Shown in pieces: positions 1 to 9,112 of a stretch of 48,383 nucleotides of DNA. The stretch's first letter is position 1. Each line of letters opens with the position of its first letter. Source of the DNA: Streptomyces tricolor (lineage in GTDB: Bacteria; Actinomycetota; Actinomycetes; Streptomycetales; Streptomycetaceae); contig NZ_MUMF01000006.1 of assembly GCF_002155905.1 (NCBI RefSeq), forward strand, positions 217 through 48,599, in the 5' to 3' direction. A program made the translations under genes and the position numbers. The notes under the pieces were generated by a model. That model had not been told where the DNA came from, did no database searches, and saw only the letters and a list, made by a program, of their open reading frames with translations.

Positions 1-45
1 GCGGCGGTGGCGTACGGCATCTACCTGATCGTGGCCAAGCCCTGA
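1..45 (+). CDS. C-terminal end of a small or membrane protein (partial)
   Basis: The first 14 codons in frame 1 read AAVAYGIYLIVAKP followed by TGA. The tail is hydrophobic with a single lysine near the end, as at the end of a transmembrane helix. A strong hairpin terminator follows 19 bases later, which supports a real gene end. The protein cannot be identified from this fragment. It precedes the cobalamin riboswitch and is not expected to share its transcript. Confidence 0.55.
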   Translation, partial: AAVAYGIYLIVAKP

Positions 46-63
46 CGGTCCCGGACCGTACCG

Positions 64-108
64 ACGGCCCTGCCGGGCCACCGCTTCGGCGGTGCCCGGC
101 AGGGCCGT
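64..108 (+). terminator. Intrinsic hairpin terminator
   Basis: A 20-bp stem with a single bulged C closes on a TTCG tetraloop (left arm 64-84, right arm 89-108). There is no long U tract, which is common for streptomycete terminators. It separates the upstream partial gene from the riboswitch-controlled cobalamin operon. Confidence 0.8.
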
Positions 109-149
109 CGCGCGTGTGCGGTGTGGGCCTCAGCACAGTCCGGCGTCCC

Positions 150-312
150 AGGTCAAAGGCAAGTTGACGGCCGTTCCGGGCGCGTGGTGGACTGCCCAGG
201 CCAGTCACGGCGGCAGGAGAGGAAGCCGGTGCGAATCCGGCGCGGTCCCGCCACTGTCACCGGGGAAGAAACCCCGGGAGCCAGGAACTCTCACCGCCGA
301 TTCACGTCGAAC
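150..312 (+). promoter_or_regulatory. Cobalamin (B12) riboswitch
   Basis: The conserved core is readable. GGAAGCCGGTGCGAATCCGG starts at about 211, GCGGTCCCGCCACTGT follows at about 240-257, and a B12-box-like GAGCCAGGAACTC ends at about 292. An apical hairpin (CCGGGG/CCCCGG) separates the last two. CGGCGG near 195 and CCGCCG near 295 may form the closing stem. The outer boundaries are approximate. It lies about 100 bases upstream of cobD, so adenosylcobalamin probably represses the first half of the cobalamin operon. This is established behaviour for the family and inference here. Confidence 0.92.
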
Positions 313-413
313 CAGGGCGCGGACACCCTGAGTGAGGACACATATCGCCATGCTCGGCTGCCGTTCGAGGACCAGTACCAGGACCGTTCCTGCGCCCACG
401 GCCGGCTGAGCCG

Positions 414-1358
414 ATGGGTGCCGATCGCACGTACGCGTACGGCGCCGCCGCAGGCGTCCTCGGTGACCTGCTTCTCGGCGATCCCCGCCGCGGGCATCCG
501 GTCGCCGCGTTCGGCCGCGCGGCCGGGGCCGTGGAAGGCGCGTTGTGGCACGACCACCGCGGCTGGGGCGCCCTGCACACCGCCGTGTGCGCCGGCGGCG
601 CCGTCGCTCTGGGCGCGCTGGCCGCGCGCGCCGTACGCCCCTCCCCCGCCGCCTCCGTCGCGCTGACCGCCGCCGCCACCTGGGCCGTGGTCGGCGGCAC
701 CTCGCTCGCCCGGGAGGCCCGCGCCGTCGGGCGCGCCCTGGAGGCCGGGGACATCGAGGCCGCCCGGAACCGGCTGCCCCATCTGTGCGGCCGGGACCCA
801 CAGGCGCTGGACGCCGACGGCATCGCCCGGGCCGTGGTCGAGTCGGTCGCCGAGAACACCTCGGACGCCGTGGTCGGCGCTCTCGTCTGGGGCGCCGTGG
901 CCGGGGTGCCGGGGCTCCTCGGGTTCCGGGCGGTCAACACCCTCGACGCGATGGTGGGTCACAAGTCGCCCCGGCTGCGCCGGTTCGGCTGGGCCTCCGC
1001 CCGCCTCGACGACGTCGCCGGCTGGCCGGGCGCCCGGCTGACCGCCGTGCTCGCCGCCGCGGCCGGGCCGGACCCGCGCGGGGCGCTGCGCGCCTGGAAG
1101 GCCGACGCGGGCAAGCACCCGAGCCCCAACGCCGGTCCCGTGGAGGCCGCCTTCGCGGGCGCCCTCGGCGTGCGCCTGGGCGGAACGCTCTCCTACGGCG
1201 GCCGGGTCGAGCACCGGCCCGTGCTCAACGGCGCCGCCGGACGGCCGGTGCGGGTCACCGACATCGACCGGGCCGTACGGCTCTCCCGCCGGGTCGGCCT
1301 GCTCGCCCTCGGCGGCACGCTCGCCGCACGCCGACTGCTGAAAGGACGCGGGAAGTGA
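414..1358 (+). CDS. cobD: Adenosylcobinamide-phosphate synthase (CobD/CbiB)
   Basis: This 314-residue polytopic membrane protein attaches (R)-1-amino-2-propanol or its phosphate to adenosylcobyric acid, forming the nucleotide-loop linker. Family signatures are visible: the N-terminal GDLLLGDPRRGHPV stretch, SVAENTSDAVVGAL, and the conserved loop NTLDAMVGHKSPR followed by FGWASARLDDVAG. Length matches the family (about 310-330). It is the first gene after the riboswitch. Its stop overlaps the GTG of cobQ. Shine-Dalgarno complementarity before the ATG is weak. In the Salmonella naming the gene is cbiB; it should not be confused with the threonine-phosphate decarboxylase also called CobD there. 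Confidence 0.93.
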   Translation: MGADRTYAYGAAAGVLGDLLLGDPRRGHPVAAFGRAAGAVEGALWHDHRGWGALHTAVCAGGAVALGALAARAVRPSPAASVALTAAATWAVVGGTSLAREARAVGRALEAGDIEAARNRLPHLCGRDPQALDADGIARAVVESVAENTSDAVVGALVWGAVAGVPGLLGFRAVNTLDAMVGHKSPRLRRFGWASARLDDVAGWPGARLTAVLAAAAGPDPRGALRAWKADAGKHPSPNAGPVEAAFAGALGVRLGGTLSYGGRVEHRPVLNGAAGRPVRVTDIDRAVRLSRRVGLLALGGTLAARRLLKGRGK

Positions 1359-2863
1359 ACGGTGGTCTCCTCGTCGCCGGCACCACCTCCGACGCCGGCA
1401 AGAGCGTCGTGACGGCCGGGATCTGCCGCTGGCTGGTGCGCCAGGGCGTGAAGGTGGCGCCCTTCAAGGCGCAGAACATGTCGCTCAACTCGTTCGTCAC
1501 GCGCGAGGGCGCGGAGATCGGGCGGGCGCAGGCCATGCAGGCCCAGGCCTGCCGGATCGAGCCGACCGCGCTGATGAACCCGGTGCTGCTCAAGCCCGGC
1601 GGCGAGCAGAGCAGCCAGGTGGTGCTGCTGGGCAAGCCGGTGGGCGAGCTGAGCGCGCGCGGCTACCACGGCGGGCGCCAGCAGCGGCTGCTCGGCACGG
1701 TGCTGGACTGCCTGGCCGAGTTGCGGGGCACGTATGACGCGGTGATCTGTGAGGGGGCGGGGAGTCCGGCCGAGATCAACCTGCGGCGGACCGACATCGT
1801 CAACATGGGCATCGCCCGCAACGCGCGGCTGCCCGTGCTGGTCGTCGGCGACATCGACCGCGGGGGCGTCTTCGCCTCCTTCTTCGGCACGGTGGCGCTG
1901 CTCTCCCGGGAGGACCAGGAGCTGGTCGCCGGCTTCCTGGTGAACAAGTTCCGCGGCGACGTCTCGCTGCTGGAGCCGGGCCTGGACATGCTGCACGGGC
2001 TGACCGGGCGGCACACGTACGGCGTGCTGCCCTTCCGGCACGGGCTCGGTATCGACGAGGAGGACGGGCTCCGCGTCTCGCTGCGCGGCACGGTCCGCGA
2101 GTCGACCGTGACTCCCCCGGTCGGCGAGGACGTGCTGCGGGTCGCCGTCTGCGCGATCCCGCTGATGTCCAACTTCACCGACGTGGACGCGCTGGCCGCC
2201 GAACCGGGCGTCGTGGTGCGGTTCGTGGACCGGCCGGAGGAGCTGGCGGACGCCGACCTGGTGGTGGTGCCGGGCACGCGCGGGACCGTACGGGCGCTGG
2301 AGTGGCTGCGGGAGCGCGGCCTCGCGGACGCGCTCGTACGACGGGCCGCCGAGCAGCGCCCCGTCCTCGGCATCTGCGGCGGCTTCCAGATCCTCGGCGA
2401 GCACATCGAGGACGAGGTCGAGAGCCGGCGCGGTCATGTCGACGGACTCGGCGTGCTGCCCGTCCGGGTGCGCTTCGCCCGCGAGAAGACCCTCACCCGG
2501 CCGGCGGGCGAAGCCCTCGGCGAGCGGGTCGAGGGGTACGAGATCCATCACGGAGTCGCCGAAGTCACCGGCGGCGATCCCTTCCTGGACGGCTGCCGGG
2601 TCGGCCAGACCTGGGGCACCCACTGGCACGGCTCGCTGGAGTCGGACGGCTTCCGGCGGGCCTTCCTGCGCGAGGTGGCCGCCGCCGCGGGCCGCCGCTT
2701 CGTGCCCGCGCCGGACACCTCCTTCGCCGCGCTGCGCGAGGAGCAGCTCGACCGGCTCGGCGACCTGATCGAACAGCACGCGGACACGGACGCGCTGTGG
2801 CGGCTCATCGAGTCCGGCGCGCCGCAAGGACTGCCTTTCATTCCACCGGGAGCGCCCGCATGA
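1355..2863 (+). CDS. cobQ: Cobyric acid synthase (CobQ/CbiP)
   Basis: This 502-residue glutamine-dependent amidotransferase amidates the b, d, e and g carboxyls of adenosylcobyrinic acid a,c-diamide. The N-terminal dethiobiotin-synthetase-like ATP domain shows VAGTTSDAGKS (residues about 7-17) and FKAQNMSLNS. The C-terminal class I glutaminase domain has its nucleophile in GICGG (Cys341) and a THWHGS segment with the candidate catalytic His425. The GTG start at 1355 overlaps the cobD stop by four bases. The reading frame is open upstream into cobD, but that extension is not conserved-looking. The stop overlaps the ATG of cobN. Confidence 0.95.
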   Translation: MNGGLLVAGTTSDAGKSVVTAGICRWLVRQGVKVAPFKAQNMSLNSFVTREGAEIGRAQAMQAQACRIEPTALMNPVLLKPGGEQSSQVVLLGKPVGELSARGYHGGRQQRLLGTVLDCLAELRGTYDAVICEGAGSPAEINLRRTDIVNMGIARNARLPVLVVGDIDRGGVFASFFGTVALLSREDQELVAGFLVNKFRGDVSLLEPGLDMLHGLTGRHTYGVLPFRHGLGIDEEDGLRVSLRGTVRESTVTPPVGEDVLRVAVCAIPLMSNFTDVDALAAEPGVVVRFVDRPEELADADLVVVPGTRGTVRALEWLRERGLADALVRRAAEQRPVLGICGGFQILGEHIEDEVESRRGHVDGLGVLPVRVRFAREKTLTRPAGEALGERVEGYEIHHGVAEVTGGDPFLDGCRVGQTWGTHWHGSLESDGFRRAFLREVAAAAGRRFVPAPDTSFAALREEQLDRLGDLIEQHADTDALWRLIESGAPQGLPFIPPGAPA

Positions 2864-5800
2864 GCACAGTGTTGTTGTTGTCGACCGCCGACACGGATCT
2901 GCTGGCGGCCCGGGCCTCCGGCGCCGGCTACCGCATCGGCAACCCCACCCGCGTCGACGTCGCCGGGGAGCTGCCGGGTCTGATCGAGGGCGCGGACCTC
3001 GCCGTCGTCCGGCTGCTGGGCGGCAAGCGGGCCTGGGAGGACGGGCTGGCCGCGCTGAAGGCGTCCGGCATCCCGACCGTGCTGCTGGGCGGCGAGGCCG
3101 TGCCGGACGCCGAGCTGATGGCCGAGTCGTCCGTGCCCGCCGGTGTGGTCGCGGAGGCGCTGAAGTACCTGGTCGAGGGCGGCCCCGCGAACCTGCTGGA
3201 GCTGTCCCGGTTCCTGTCGGACACCGTGCTGCTGACCGGTGAGGGCTTCGAGGAGCCGCGCCGGATGCCGGAGTTCGGCGTGCACGGCGGGTACGAGGTC
3301 CGGGAGGGCCGGCCGACCGTGGGCGTGCTGTTCTACCGGGCGCACGAACTGAGCGGCAACACCGCCTTCGTGGACACCCTGTGCGCGGCCATCGAGGCGA
3401 AGGGCGCCAACGCCCTGCCGGTGTACTGCGGTTCGCTGCGCGGCGCGGACGCCGGGCTGTACAAGCTGCTGGGCCGGGCCGACGCGCTGGTGGCCACCGT
3501 GCTCGCGGCCGGCGGCACGCACGCCTCCCAGGCCTCGGCGGGCGGCGACGAGGAGGCCTGGGACATCGGCGCGCTCGCCGAGCTGAACGTCCCCGTGTTG
3601 CAGGGCCTGTGCCTGACCTCGTCGAAAAAGGCGTGGAACGAGTCGGACGCCGCCCTGTCCCCCATGGACGCCGCGATGCAGGTCGCGATCCCGGAGTTCG
3701 ACGGCCGGCTGATCACCGTCCCGTTCTCCTTCAAGGAGCAGGGCCCCGACGACGTGCCGGTGTACGTCGCCGACCCCGAGCGGGCCGGCCGCGTGGCCGG
3801 GATCGCCGTCCGGCACGCCCGGCTGAAGCACAAGCCGAACGCCGAGAAGAAGATCGCCCTGGTCTTCACCGCGTACCCGACGAAGCACTCCCGGGTCGGC
3901 AACGCGGTCGGTCTGGACACGCCCGCGTCGGCGGTGCGGGTGCTGGACGCGCTGCGCGACGCGGGCTACGGCGTCACCGGCTACCCGGCCGGCGGCGACG
4001 AGCTGATCCACCGCCTCATCGAGGCCGGCGGCCACGACGTCGAGTGGCTGACCGAGGAGCAGCTGGCCGCCGCGCCGGCGCGGGTGCCGCTGGCCGACTA
4101 CCGGGCGTGGTTCGAGAAGCTGGACCCCGGGCTGCGGGACGCGATGACCGAGGCGTGGGGCGAGCCGCCGGGGTCCCTCTACGTCGACGGGGACGACATC
4201 GTCCTCGCGTCGCTCCGGTTCGGGAACGTCGTCGTGATGATCCAGCCGCCGCGCGGCTTCGGCGAGAACCCGATCGCGATCTACCACGACCCGGACATGC
4301 CGCCGTCGCACCACTACATGGCGGCCTACCGCTGGCTGGAGAACAGCTTCGGCGCGGACGCGGTGGTGCACATGGGCAAGCACGGCACGATGGAGTGGCT
4401 GCCGGGCAAGGGTCTGGGCCTGAGCGCCGGCTGCGCGCCGGACGCCGTCCTCGGCGACCTCCCCCTGGTCTACCCCTTCATCGTCAACGACCCCGGTGAG
4501 GGCACCCAGGCCAAGCGGCGCGGGCACGCCACGGTCGTCGACCACCTGGTGCCGCCGATGGCCCGCGCGGACACCTACGGCGATCTCGCCAAGCTGGAGC
4601 AGCTGCTGGACGAGTACGCGCTCGTCTCCGACCTGGACCCGGCGAAGGCCCCGGCCGTCCGCGCCCAGATCTGGACGCTGGTCAAGGCCGCCGAGCTGCA
4701 CCACGACCTGCACGTGGACGAGCAGCCGGACGACGACGAGTTCGACGAGTTCGTCATGCACATCGACGGCTACCTGTGCGAGATCAAGGACGTGCAGATC
4801 CGGGACGGCCTGCACATCCTCGGTGGCGGCCCGGTCGGCGAACCGCGCGTGAACCTCGTGCTGGCCGTGCTGCGCGCCTCGCAGGTGTGGGGCGGGCAGG
4901 CGAACGCGCTGCCGGGTCTGCGGGCCTCGCTGGCGGCCCATTTCGGGCTGGTGGAGAAGGAGTTGCTGGCCGAGCCGGGCGCCCCGGTGAAGGTGCCGGT
5001 GGAGCTGACGGACCTGGTCGAGGGGCCGTCCCGGACCGCCGCCGACACGATCGACCTGCTGGAGCAGCTGTGCCGGCGGATCGCGGAGGAGATGGAGGCC
5101 CGGGCCTGGGACCGCGCGGTCGTCCCGGCGGTGCTGCGGGGCGTGCTCGGCGCCGAACTCCCCGACGCCGTCGCGGTGCTGGAGTTCGCGTGCGCGGAGG
5201 TCGTGCCGCGGCTGGCGCGGACCACCGACGAGATCGGGCACATCCTGCGGGCCCTGGACGGCGGTTACGTCCCGGCGGGCCCGTCCGGGTCGCCGACCCG
5301 CGGCCTGGTCAACGTCCTGCCGACGGGCCGGAACTTCTACTCGGTCGACCCCAAGGCCATCCCGTCCCGGCTGAGCTGGGAGGTCGGGCAGTCGCTCGCG
5401 GACTCGCTGGTGCAGCGGTATCTGAGCGACACCGGGGAGTACCCGAAGTCCGTGGGCCTCACCGTGTGGGGCACGTCCGCGATGCGCACCCAGGGCGACG
5501 ACATCGCCGAGATCCTGGCGCTGCTGGGCTGCCGCCCGGTGTGGGACGAGGCCTCGCGCCGGGTGACGGGGTTCGAGGTGATTCCCCTGGCCGAGCTGGG
5601 GCGGCCCCGTATCGACGTCACGGTCCGCATCTCCGGGTTCTTCCGGGACGCGTTCCCGCATGTGGTCGCTCTGATCGACGACGCGGTACGGGCGGTGGCG
5701 GAGCTGGACGAGCCGGCCGAGTCCAACTACGTGCGGGCGCACGTGGACGAGGACACCGCCGGGCACGGCGACCGGCGCCGGGCCACGGCCCGCATCTTCG

Positions 5801-6510
5801 GCTCCAAGCCGGGTGCGTACGGCGCCGGTCTGCTGCCGCTGATCGACGCCCGCAACTGGCGCAGCGACGCCGACCTCGCCGAGGTGTACGCGGTGTGGGG
5901 CGGCTACGCCTACGGGCGCGGGCTCGACGGGCGGGCGGCGCGCGGGGACATGGAGACCGCGTTCAAGCGGATCGCGGTGGCGGCGAAGAACGTCGACACC
6001 CGCGAGCACGACCTGGTCGACGCCGACGACTACTTCCAGTACCACGGCGGCATGGTCGCCATGGTCCGGCACCTGACGGGCGCCAACCCGGAGGCGTACG
6101 TCGGTGACAGCGCCGTACCGGACCAGGTGAAGACCCGCACGCTGGGCGAGGAGACGCACCGCGTCTTCCGCGCGCGGGTGGTGAACCCGCGCTGGATGGC
6201 GGCCATGCGCCGGCACGGCTACAAGGGCGCCTTCGAGATGGCGGCGACCGTGGACTACCTGTTCGGCTACGACGCCACGGCCGGCGTGGTCGACGACTGG
6301 ATGTACGAGAAGCTGAGCGCGGAGTACGTCTTCGACCCGGAGAACCGGGACTTCATGAAGAAGTCCAACCCGTGGGCGCTGCGCGGCATCACCGAGCGCC
6401 TGCTGGAGGCGGCGGACCGGGGGCTGTGGGCGGAGCCGGACGCGGACACGCTGGAGCGGCTGCGCGCCACCTACCTGGAGCTGGAAGGCGACTTGGAGGG
6501 CGACCAGTGA
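2860..6510 (+). CDS. cobN: Cobaltochelatase subunit CobN
   Basis: This 1216-residue large subunit belongs to the ATP-dependent cobaltochelatase that inserts cobalt into hydrogenobyrinic acid a,c-diamide in the late-insertion (aerobic) pathway. It is homologous to BchH/ChlH. Recognisable segments include FTAYPTKHSRVGNAVGLDTP, IYHDPDMPPSHHYMAAYRWL, VHMGKHGTMEWLPGKGLGLS and, near the C-terminus, NPWALRGITERLLEAADRGLW. Length fits the family (about 1200-1300). The ATG overlaps the cobQ stop. Its motor partner is probably the AAA/VWA protein encoded immediately downstream. Confidence 0.96.
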   Translation: MSTVLLLSTADTDLLAARASGAGYRIGNPTRVDVAGELPGLIEGADLAVVRLLGGKRAWEDGLAALKASGIPTVLLGGEAVPDAELMAESSVPAGVVAEALKYLVEGGPANLLELSRFLSDTVLLTGEGFEEPRRMPEFGVHGGYEVREGRPTVGVLFYRAHELSGNTAFVDTLCAAIEAKGANALPVYCGSLRGADAGLYKLLGRADALVATVLAAGGTHASQASAGGDEEAWDIGALAELNVPVLQGLCLTSSKKAWNESDAALSPMDAAMQVAIPEFDGRLITVPFSFKEQGPDDVPVYVADPERAGRVAGIAVRHARLKHKPNAEKKIALVFTAYPTKHSRVGNAVGLDTPASAVRVLDALRDAGYGVTGYPAGGDELIHRLIEAGGHDVEWLTEEQLAAAPARVPLADYRAWFEKLDPGLRDAMTEAWGEPPGSLYVDGDDIVLASLRFGNVVVMIQPPRGFGENPIAIYHDPDMPPSHHYMAAYRWLENSFGADAVVHMGKHGTMEWLPGKGLGLSAGCAPDAVLGDLPLVYPFIVNDPGEGTQAKRRGHATVVDHLVPPMARADTYGDLAKLEQLLDEYALVSDLDPAKAPAVRAQIWTLVKAAELHHDLHVDEQPDDDEFDEFVMHIDGYLCEIKDVQIRDGLHILGGGPVGEPRVNLVLAVLRASQVWGGQANALPGLRASLAAHFGLVEKELLAEPGAPVKVPVELTDLVEGPSRTAADTIDLLEQLCRRIAEEMEARAWDRAVVPAVLRGVLGAELPDAVAVLEFACAEVVPRLARTTDEIGHILRALDGGYVPAGPSGSPTRGLVNVLPTGRNFYSVDPKAIPSRLSWEVGQSLADSLVQRYLSDTGEYPKSVGLTVWGTSAMRTQGDDIAEILALLGCRPVWDEASRRVTGFEVIPLAELGRPRIDVTVRISGFFRDAFPHVVALIDDAVRAVAELDEPAESNYVRAHVDEDTAGHGDRRRATARIFGSKPGAYGAGLLPLIDARNWRSDADLAEVYAVWGGYAYGRGLDGRAARGDMETAFKRIAVAAKNVDTREHDLVDADDYFQYHGGMVAMVRHLTGANPEAYVGDSAVPDQVKTRTLGEETHRVFRARVVNPRWMAAMRRHGYKGAFEMAATVDYLFGYDATAGVVDDWMYEKLSAEYVFDPENRDFMKKSNPWALRGITERLLEAADRGLWAEPDADTLERLRATYLELEGDLEGDQ

Positions 6511-8504
6511 CCACCCCGTTCCCCTTTACGGCCGTTGTCGGTCAGGACGATCTGCGGCTCGCGCTGCTGCTGAACGCCGTGTCGCCGGCGGTCGGCGGTG
6601 TGCTGGTGCGCGGCGAGAAGGGCACCGCGAAGTCGACGGCGGTGCGGGCGCTGTCCGCGCTGCTGCCCGCGGTGGCCGTGGTGCCCGGGTGCCGGTTCTC
6701 TTGCGACCCGGCCGCCCCGGACCCGTCGTGCCCGGACGGGCCGCACGAGGCCGGCACCGGTACCGAGCGGCCCGCGCGGATGGTCGAGCTGCCCGTCGGT
6801 GCCTCCGAGGACCGGCTGGTCGGTGCCCTGGACATCGAGCGGGCGCTCGCGGAGGGCGTGAAGGCGTTCGAGCCGGGCCTGCTGGCCGACGCGCACCGCG
6901 GGATCCTGTACGTCGACGAGGTCAACCTCCTCCACGACCACCTGGTCGACCTGCTGCTGGACGCGGCGGCGATGGGCGCCTCGTACGTGGAGCGCGAGGG
7001 TGTGTCCGTGCGGCACGCGGCCCGCTTCCTGCTGGTCGGGACGATGAACCCCGAGGAGGGCGAGCTGCGGCCCCAGCTGCTCGACCGGTTCGGGCTGACC
7101 GTGGAGGTCGCGGCCTCGCGGGAGCCGGAGCAGCGGGTGGAGGTCGTCCGGCGCCGGCTGGCGTACGACGACGATCCCGCCGGGTTCGCCGCGCGCTGGG
7201 CCGACGAGGAGGCCGCCGTACGGCAGCGGATCGTCGCCGCGCGGGAGCTGCTGCCGCAGGTGCGGCTGGGCGACGGGGCGCTGCGGCAGATCGCGGCGAC
7301 CTGTGCCGCCTTCGAGGTGGACGGCATGCGCGCCGACATCGTGATGGCACGGACCGCGACCGCGCTGGCCGCGTGGGCCGGGCGGACCGACGTGCTCGCC
7401 GAGGACGTGCGGCAGGCGGCGCTGCTCGCGCTGCCGCACCGGCGGCGGCGGAACCCGTTCGACGCGCCGGGCCTGGACGAGGACAAGCTGGACGAGACGC
7501 TGGAGCAGTTCTCCGGGGACGACGGGGACGGCGACGACGATCCCGGTCCGGACGGTCCCGGTGGGGGCGGCGGGCAGCCGGCGCCGGACGGCGGCCCGCA
7601 GGACGACGGCGGCAGCGCCGCTCGGCCCGAGGCCGGCGAGGACGGACAGCCGCAGGCGTCCGGCGCGGGCGAGCAGTCGGCCGTCCGGGCCGCCGAGCCG
7701 TTCCGGACCAGGGTGCTGAGCGTGCCCGGCATCGGCGAGGGCGCCGCCGGGCGGCGGTCCCGGGCCCGCACCGAGCACGGGCGGACCACCGGGGCCCGGC
7801 GGCCCCAGGGCGCGCTGACCAAGCTGCACCTGGCCGCGACCGTGCAGGCCGCCGCGCCGCACCAGCGGGCGCGGGGCCGGTCCGGGCCGGGGCTGGTGAT
7901 CCGCCGGGACGATCTGCGGCAGGCGGCCCGGGAGGGGCGCGAGGGGAACCTCGTGCTGTTCGTCGTGGACGCCTCCGGTTCGATGGCCGCGCGGCAGCGG
8001 ATGAGCGCCGTGAAGGGCGCCGTGCTGTCGCTGCTCCTGGACGCCTACCAGCGGCGGGACAAGGTGGGGTTGGTGACCTTCCGGGGGTCGGCCGCCGAGG
8101 TGGCGTTGCCGCCCACGTCGTCCGTCGACGCCGCCGCCGCGCGGCTGGAGTCGCTGCCGACCGGCGGGCGTACGCCGCTCGCCGCCGGGCTGCTCAAGGC
8201 GCACGAGGTGCTGCGGGTGGAGCGGCTGCGGGATCCGGCGCGGCGGGCGCTGCTGGTCGTGGTGACGGACGGGCGGGCCACCGGTGGCCCGGAGCCCGTG
8301 CTGCTCGCCTCCCGGGCCGCCGGGCTGTTCGCGGCCGAGGGGGTCGCCTCGGTGGTCGTGGACTGCGAGTCGGGGCCGGTGCGGCTCGGGCTGGCCGGGC
8401 AGCTGGCCGGGGATCTGGGCGGTACGGCGGTGACGCTGGACGAGCTGCGGGCGGACTCGATCGCCGGGCTGGTGAAGGGAATTCAGGGCAGGAGGGCCGC
8501 GTAA
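6507..8504 (+). CDS. Putative cobaltochelatase AAA+/VWA motor subunit (ChlI-ChlD fusion type)
   Basis: This 665-residue protein combines an N-terminal AAA+ ATPase with a C-terminal von Willebrand A domain. The Walker A variant GEKGTAKST is at residues 36-44 and the Walker B/DE segment at ILYVDEVNLL. A low-complexity Asp/Gly/Pro linker at roughly residues 335-400 precedes the VWA domain, whose MIDAS motif DASGS lies at 488-492. This layout matches magnesium-chelatase I and D subunits fused in one chain. Lying directly after cobN, it probably replaces separate CobS and CobT as the ATP-driven partner. The GTG start overlaps the cobN stop, and the TAA overlaps the cobO ATG. Confidence 0.88.
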   Translation: MTTPFPFTAVVGQDDLRLALLLNAVSPAVGGVLVRGEKGTAKSTAVRALSALLPAVAVVPGCRFSCDPAAPDPSCPDGPHEAGTGTERPARMVELPVGASEDRLVGALDIERALAEGVKAFEPGLLADAHRGILYVDEVNLLHDHLVDLLLDAAAMGASYVEREGVSVRHAARFLLVGTMNPEEGELRPQLLDRFGLTVEVAASREPEQRVEVVRRRLAYDDDPAGFAARWADEEAAVRQRIVAARELLPQVRLGDGALRQIAATCAAFEVDGMRADIVMARTATALAAWAGRTDVLAEDVRQAALLALPHRRRRNPFDAPGLDEDKLDETLEQFSGDDGDGDDDPGPDGPGGGGGQPAPDGGPQDDGGSAARPEAGEDGQPQASGAGEQSAVRAAEPFRTRVLSVPGIGEGAAGRRSRARTEHGRTTGARRPQGALTKLHLAATVQAAAPHQRARGRSGPGLVIRRDDLRQAAREGREGNLVLFVVDASGSMAARQRMSAVKGAVLSLLLDAYQRRDKVGLVTFRGSAAEVALPPTSSVDAAAARLESLPTGGRTPLAAGLLKAHEVLRVERLRDPARRALLVVVTDGRATGGPEPVLLASRAAGLFAAEGVASVVVDCESGPVRLGLAGQLAGDLGGTAVTLDELRADSIAGLVKGIQGRRAA

Positions 8505-9112
8505 TGCCGCAGGGACAGCCGAGTGTCGTACCGGACGACGGGCTGACGACCCGTCAGCGCCGCAACCGTCCGCTGGTCGTCGTGCACACGGGCGTCGGCA
8601 AGGGCAAGTCCACCGCCGCGTTCGGGCTCGCGCTGCGCGCCTGGAACCAGGGGTGGCCCATCGGGGTGTTCCAGTTCGTCAAGTCGGCGAAGTGGAAGGT
8701 CGGCGAGGAGAACGCGCTGCGCGTGCTCGGCGCCTCCGGGCAGGGCGGCACCGTCGACTGGCACAAGATGGGCGAGGGCTGGTCCTGGGTCCAGCGGGAC
8801 ATCCAGGGTGACAACTCGACCAACGAGGAGAAGGCCCGCGAGGGCTGGGAGCAGGTCAAGCGGGACCTGGCCGCCGAGACGTACCGGCTGTACGTGCTCG
8901 ACGAGTTCGCCTACCCGATGCACTGGGGCTGGGTCGACACCGACGAGGTCGTCGACGTGCTGCGCAACCGGCCCGGCACCCAGCACGTGGTGATCACCGG
9001 GCGGAACGCGCCGGAGAAGCTGGTGGACTTCGCCGACCTCGTCACCGACATGTCCAAGGTCAAGCACCCCATGGACGTGGGCCAGAAGGGCCAGAAGGGC
9101 ATCGAGTGGTGA
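8504..9112 (+). CDS. cobO: Cob(I)yrinic acid a,c-diamide adenosyltransferase
   Basis: This 202-residue CobO/BtuR-family corrinoid adenosyltransferase transfers the 5'-deoxyadenosyl group of ATP to Co(I) corrinoid. The P-loop GVGKGKST is at residues 30-37, and FQFVKSAKWKVGEENAL follows as in the family. YVLDEFAYPMHWGWVD and the HVVITGRNAPEKLVDFADLVTDM block are also characteristic. The ATG shares its A with the TAA of the chelatase gene. It follows the chelatase genes, consistent with adenosylation after cobalt insertion. Confidence 0.95.
   Translation: MPQGQPSVVPDDGLTTRQRRNRPLVVVHTGVGKGKSTAAFGLALRAWNQGWPIGVFQFVKSAKWKVGEENALRVLGASGQGGTVDWHKMGEGWSWVQRDIQGDNSTNEEKAREGWEQVKRDLAAETYRLYVLDEFAYPMHWGWVDTDEVVDVLRNRPGTQHVVITGRNAPEKLVDFADLVTDMSKVKHPMDVGQKGQKGIEW

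Noticed and set aside
545-1354. N-terminal extension of CobQ through cobD
   Set aside because: The extension is Arg/Gly-rich shadow of cobD. The GTG at 1355 gives the normal CobQ N-terminus and the usual overlap.
2548-6216. A 1222-residue open frame antisense to cobN
   Set aside because: It follows directly from the high third-position GC of cobN. Its product is Arg/His/Gln/Val-rich with no family features.
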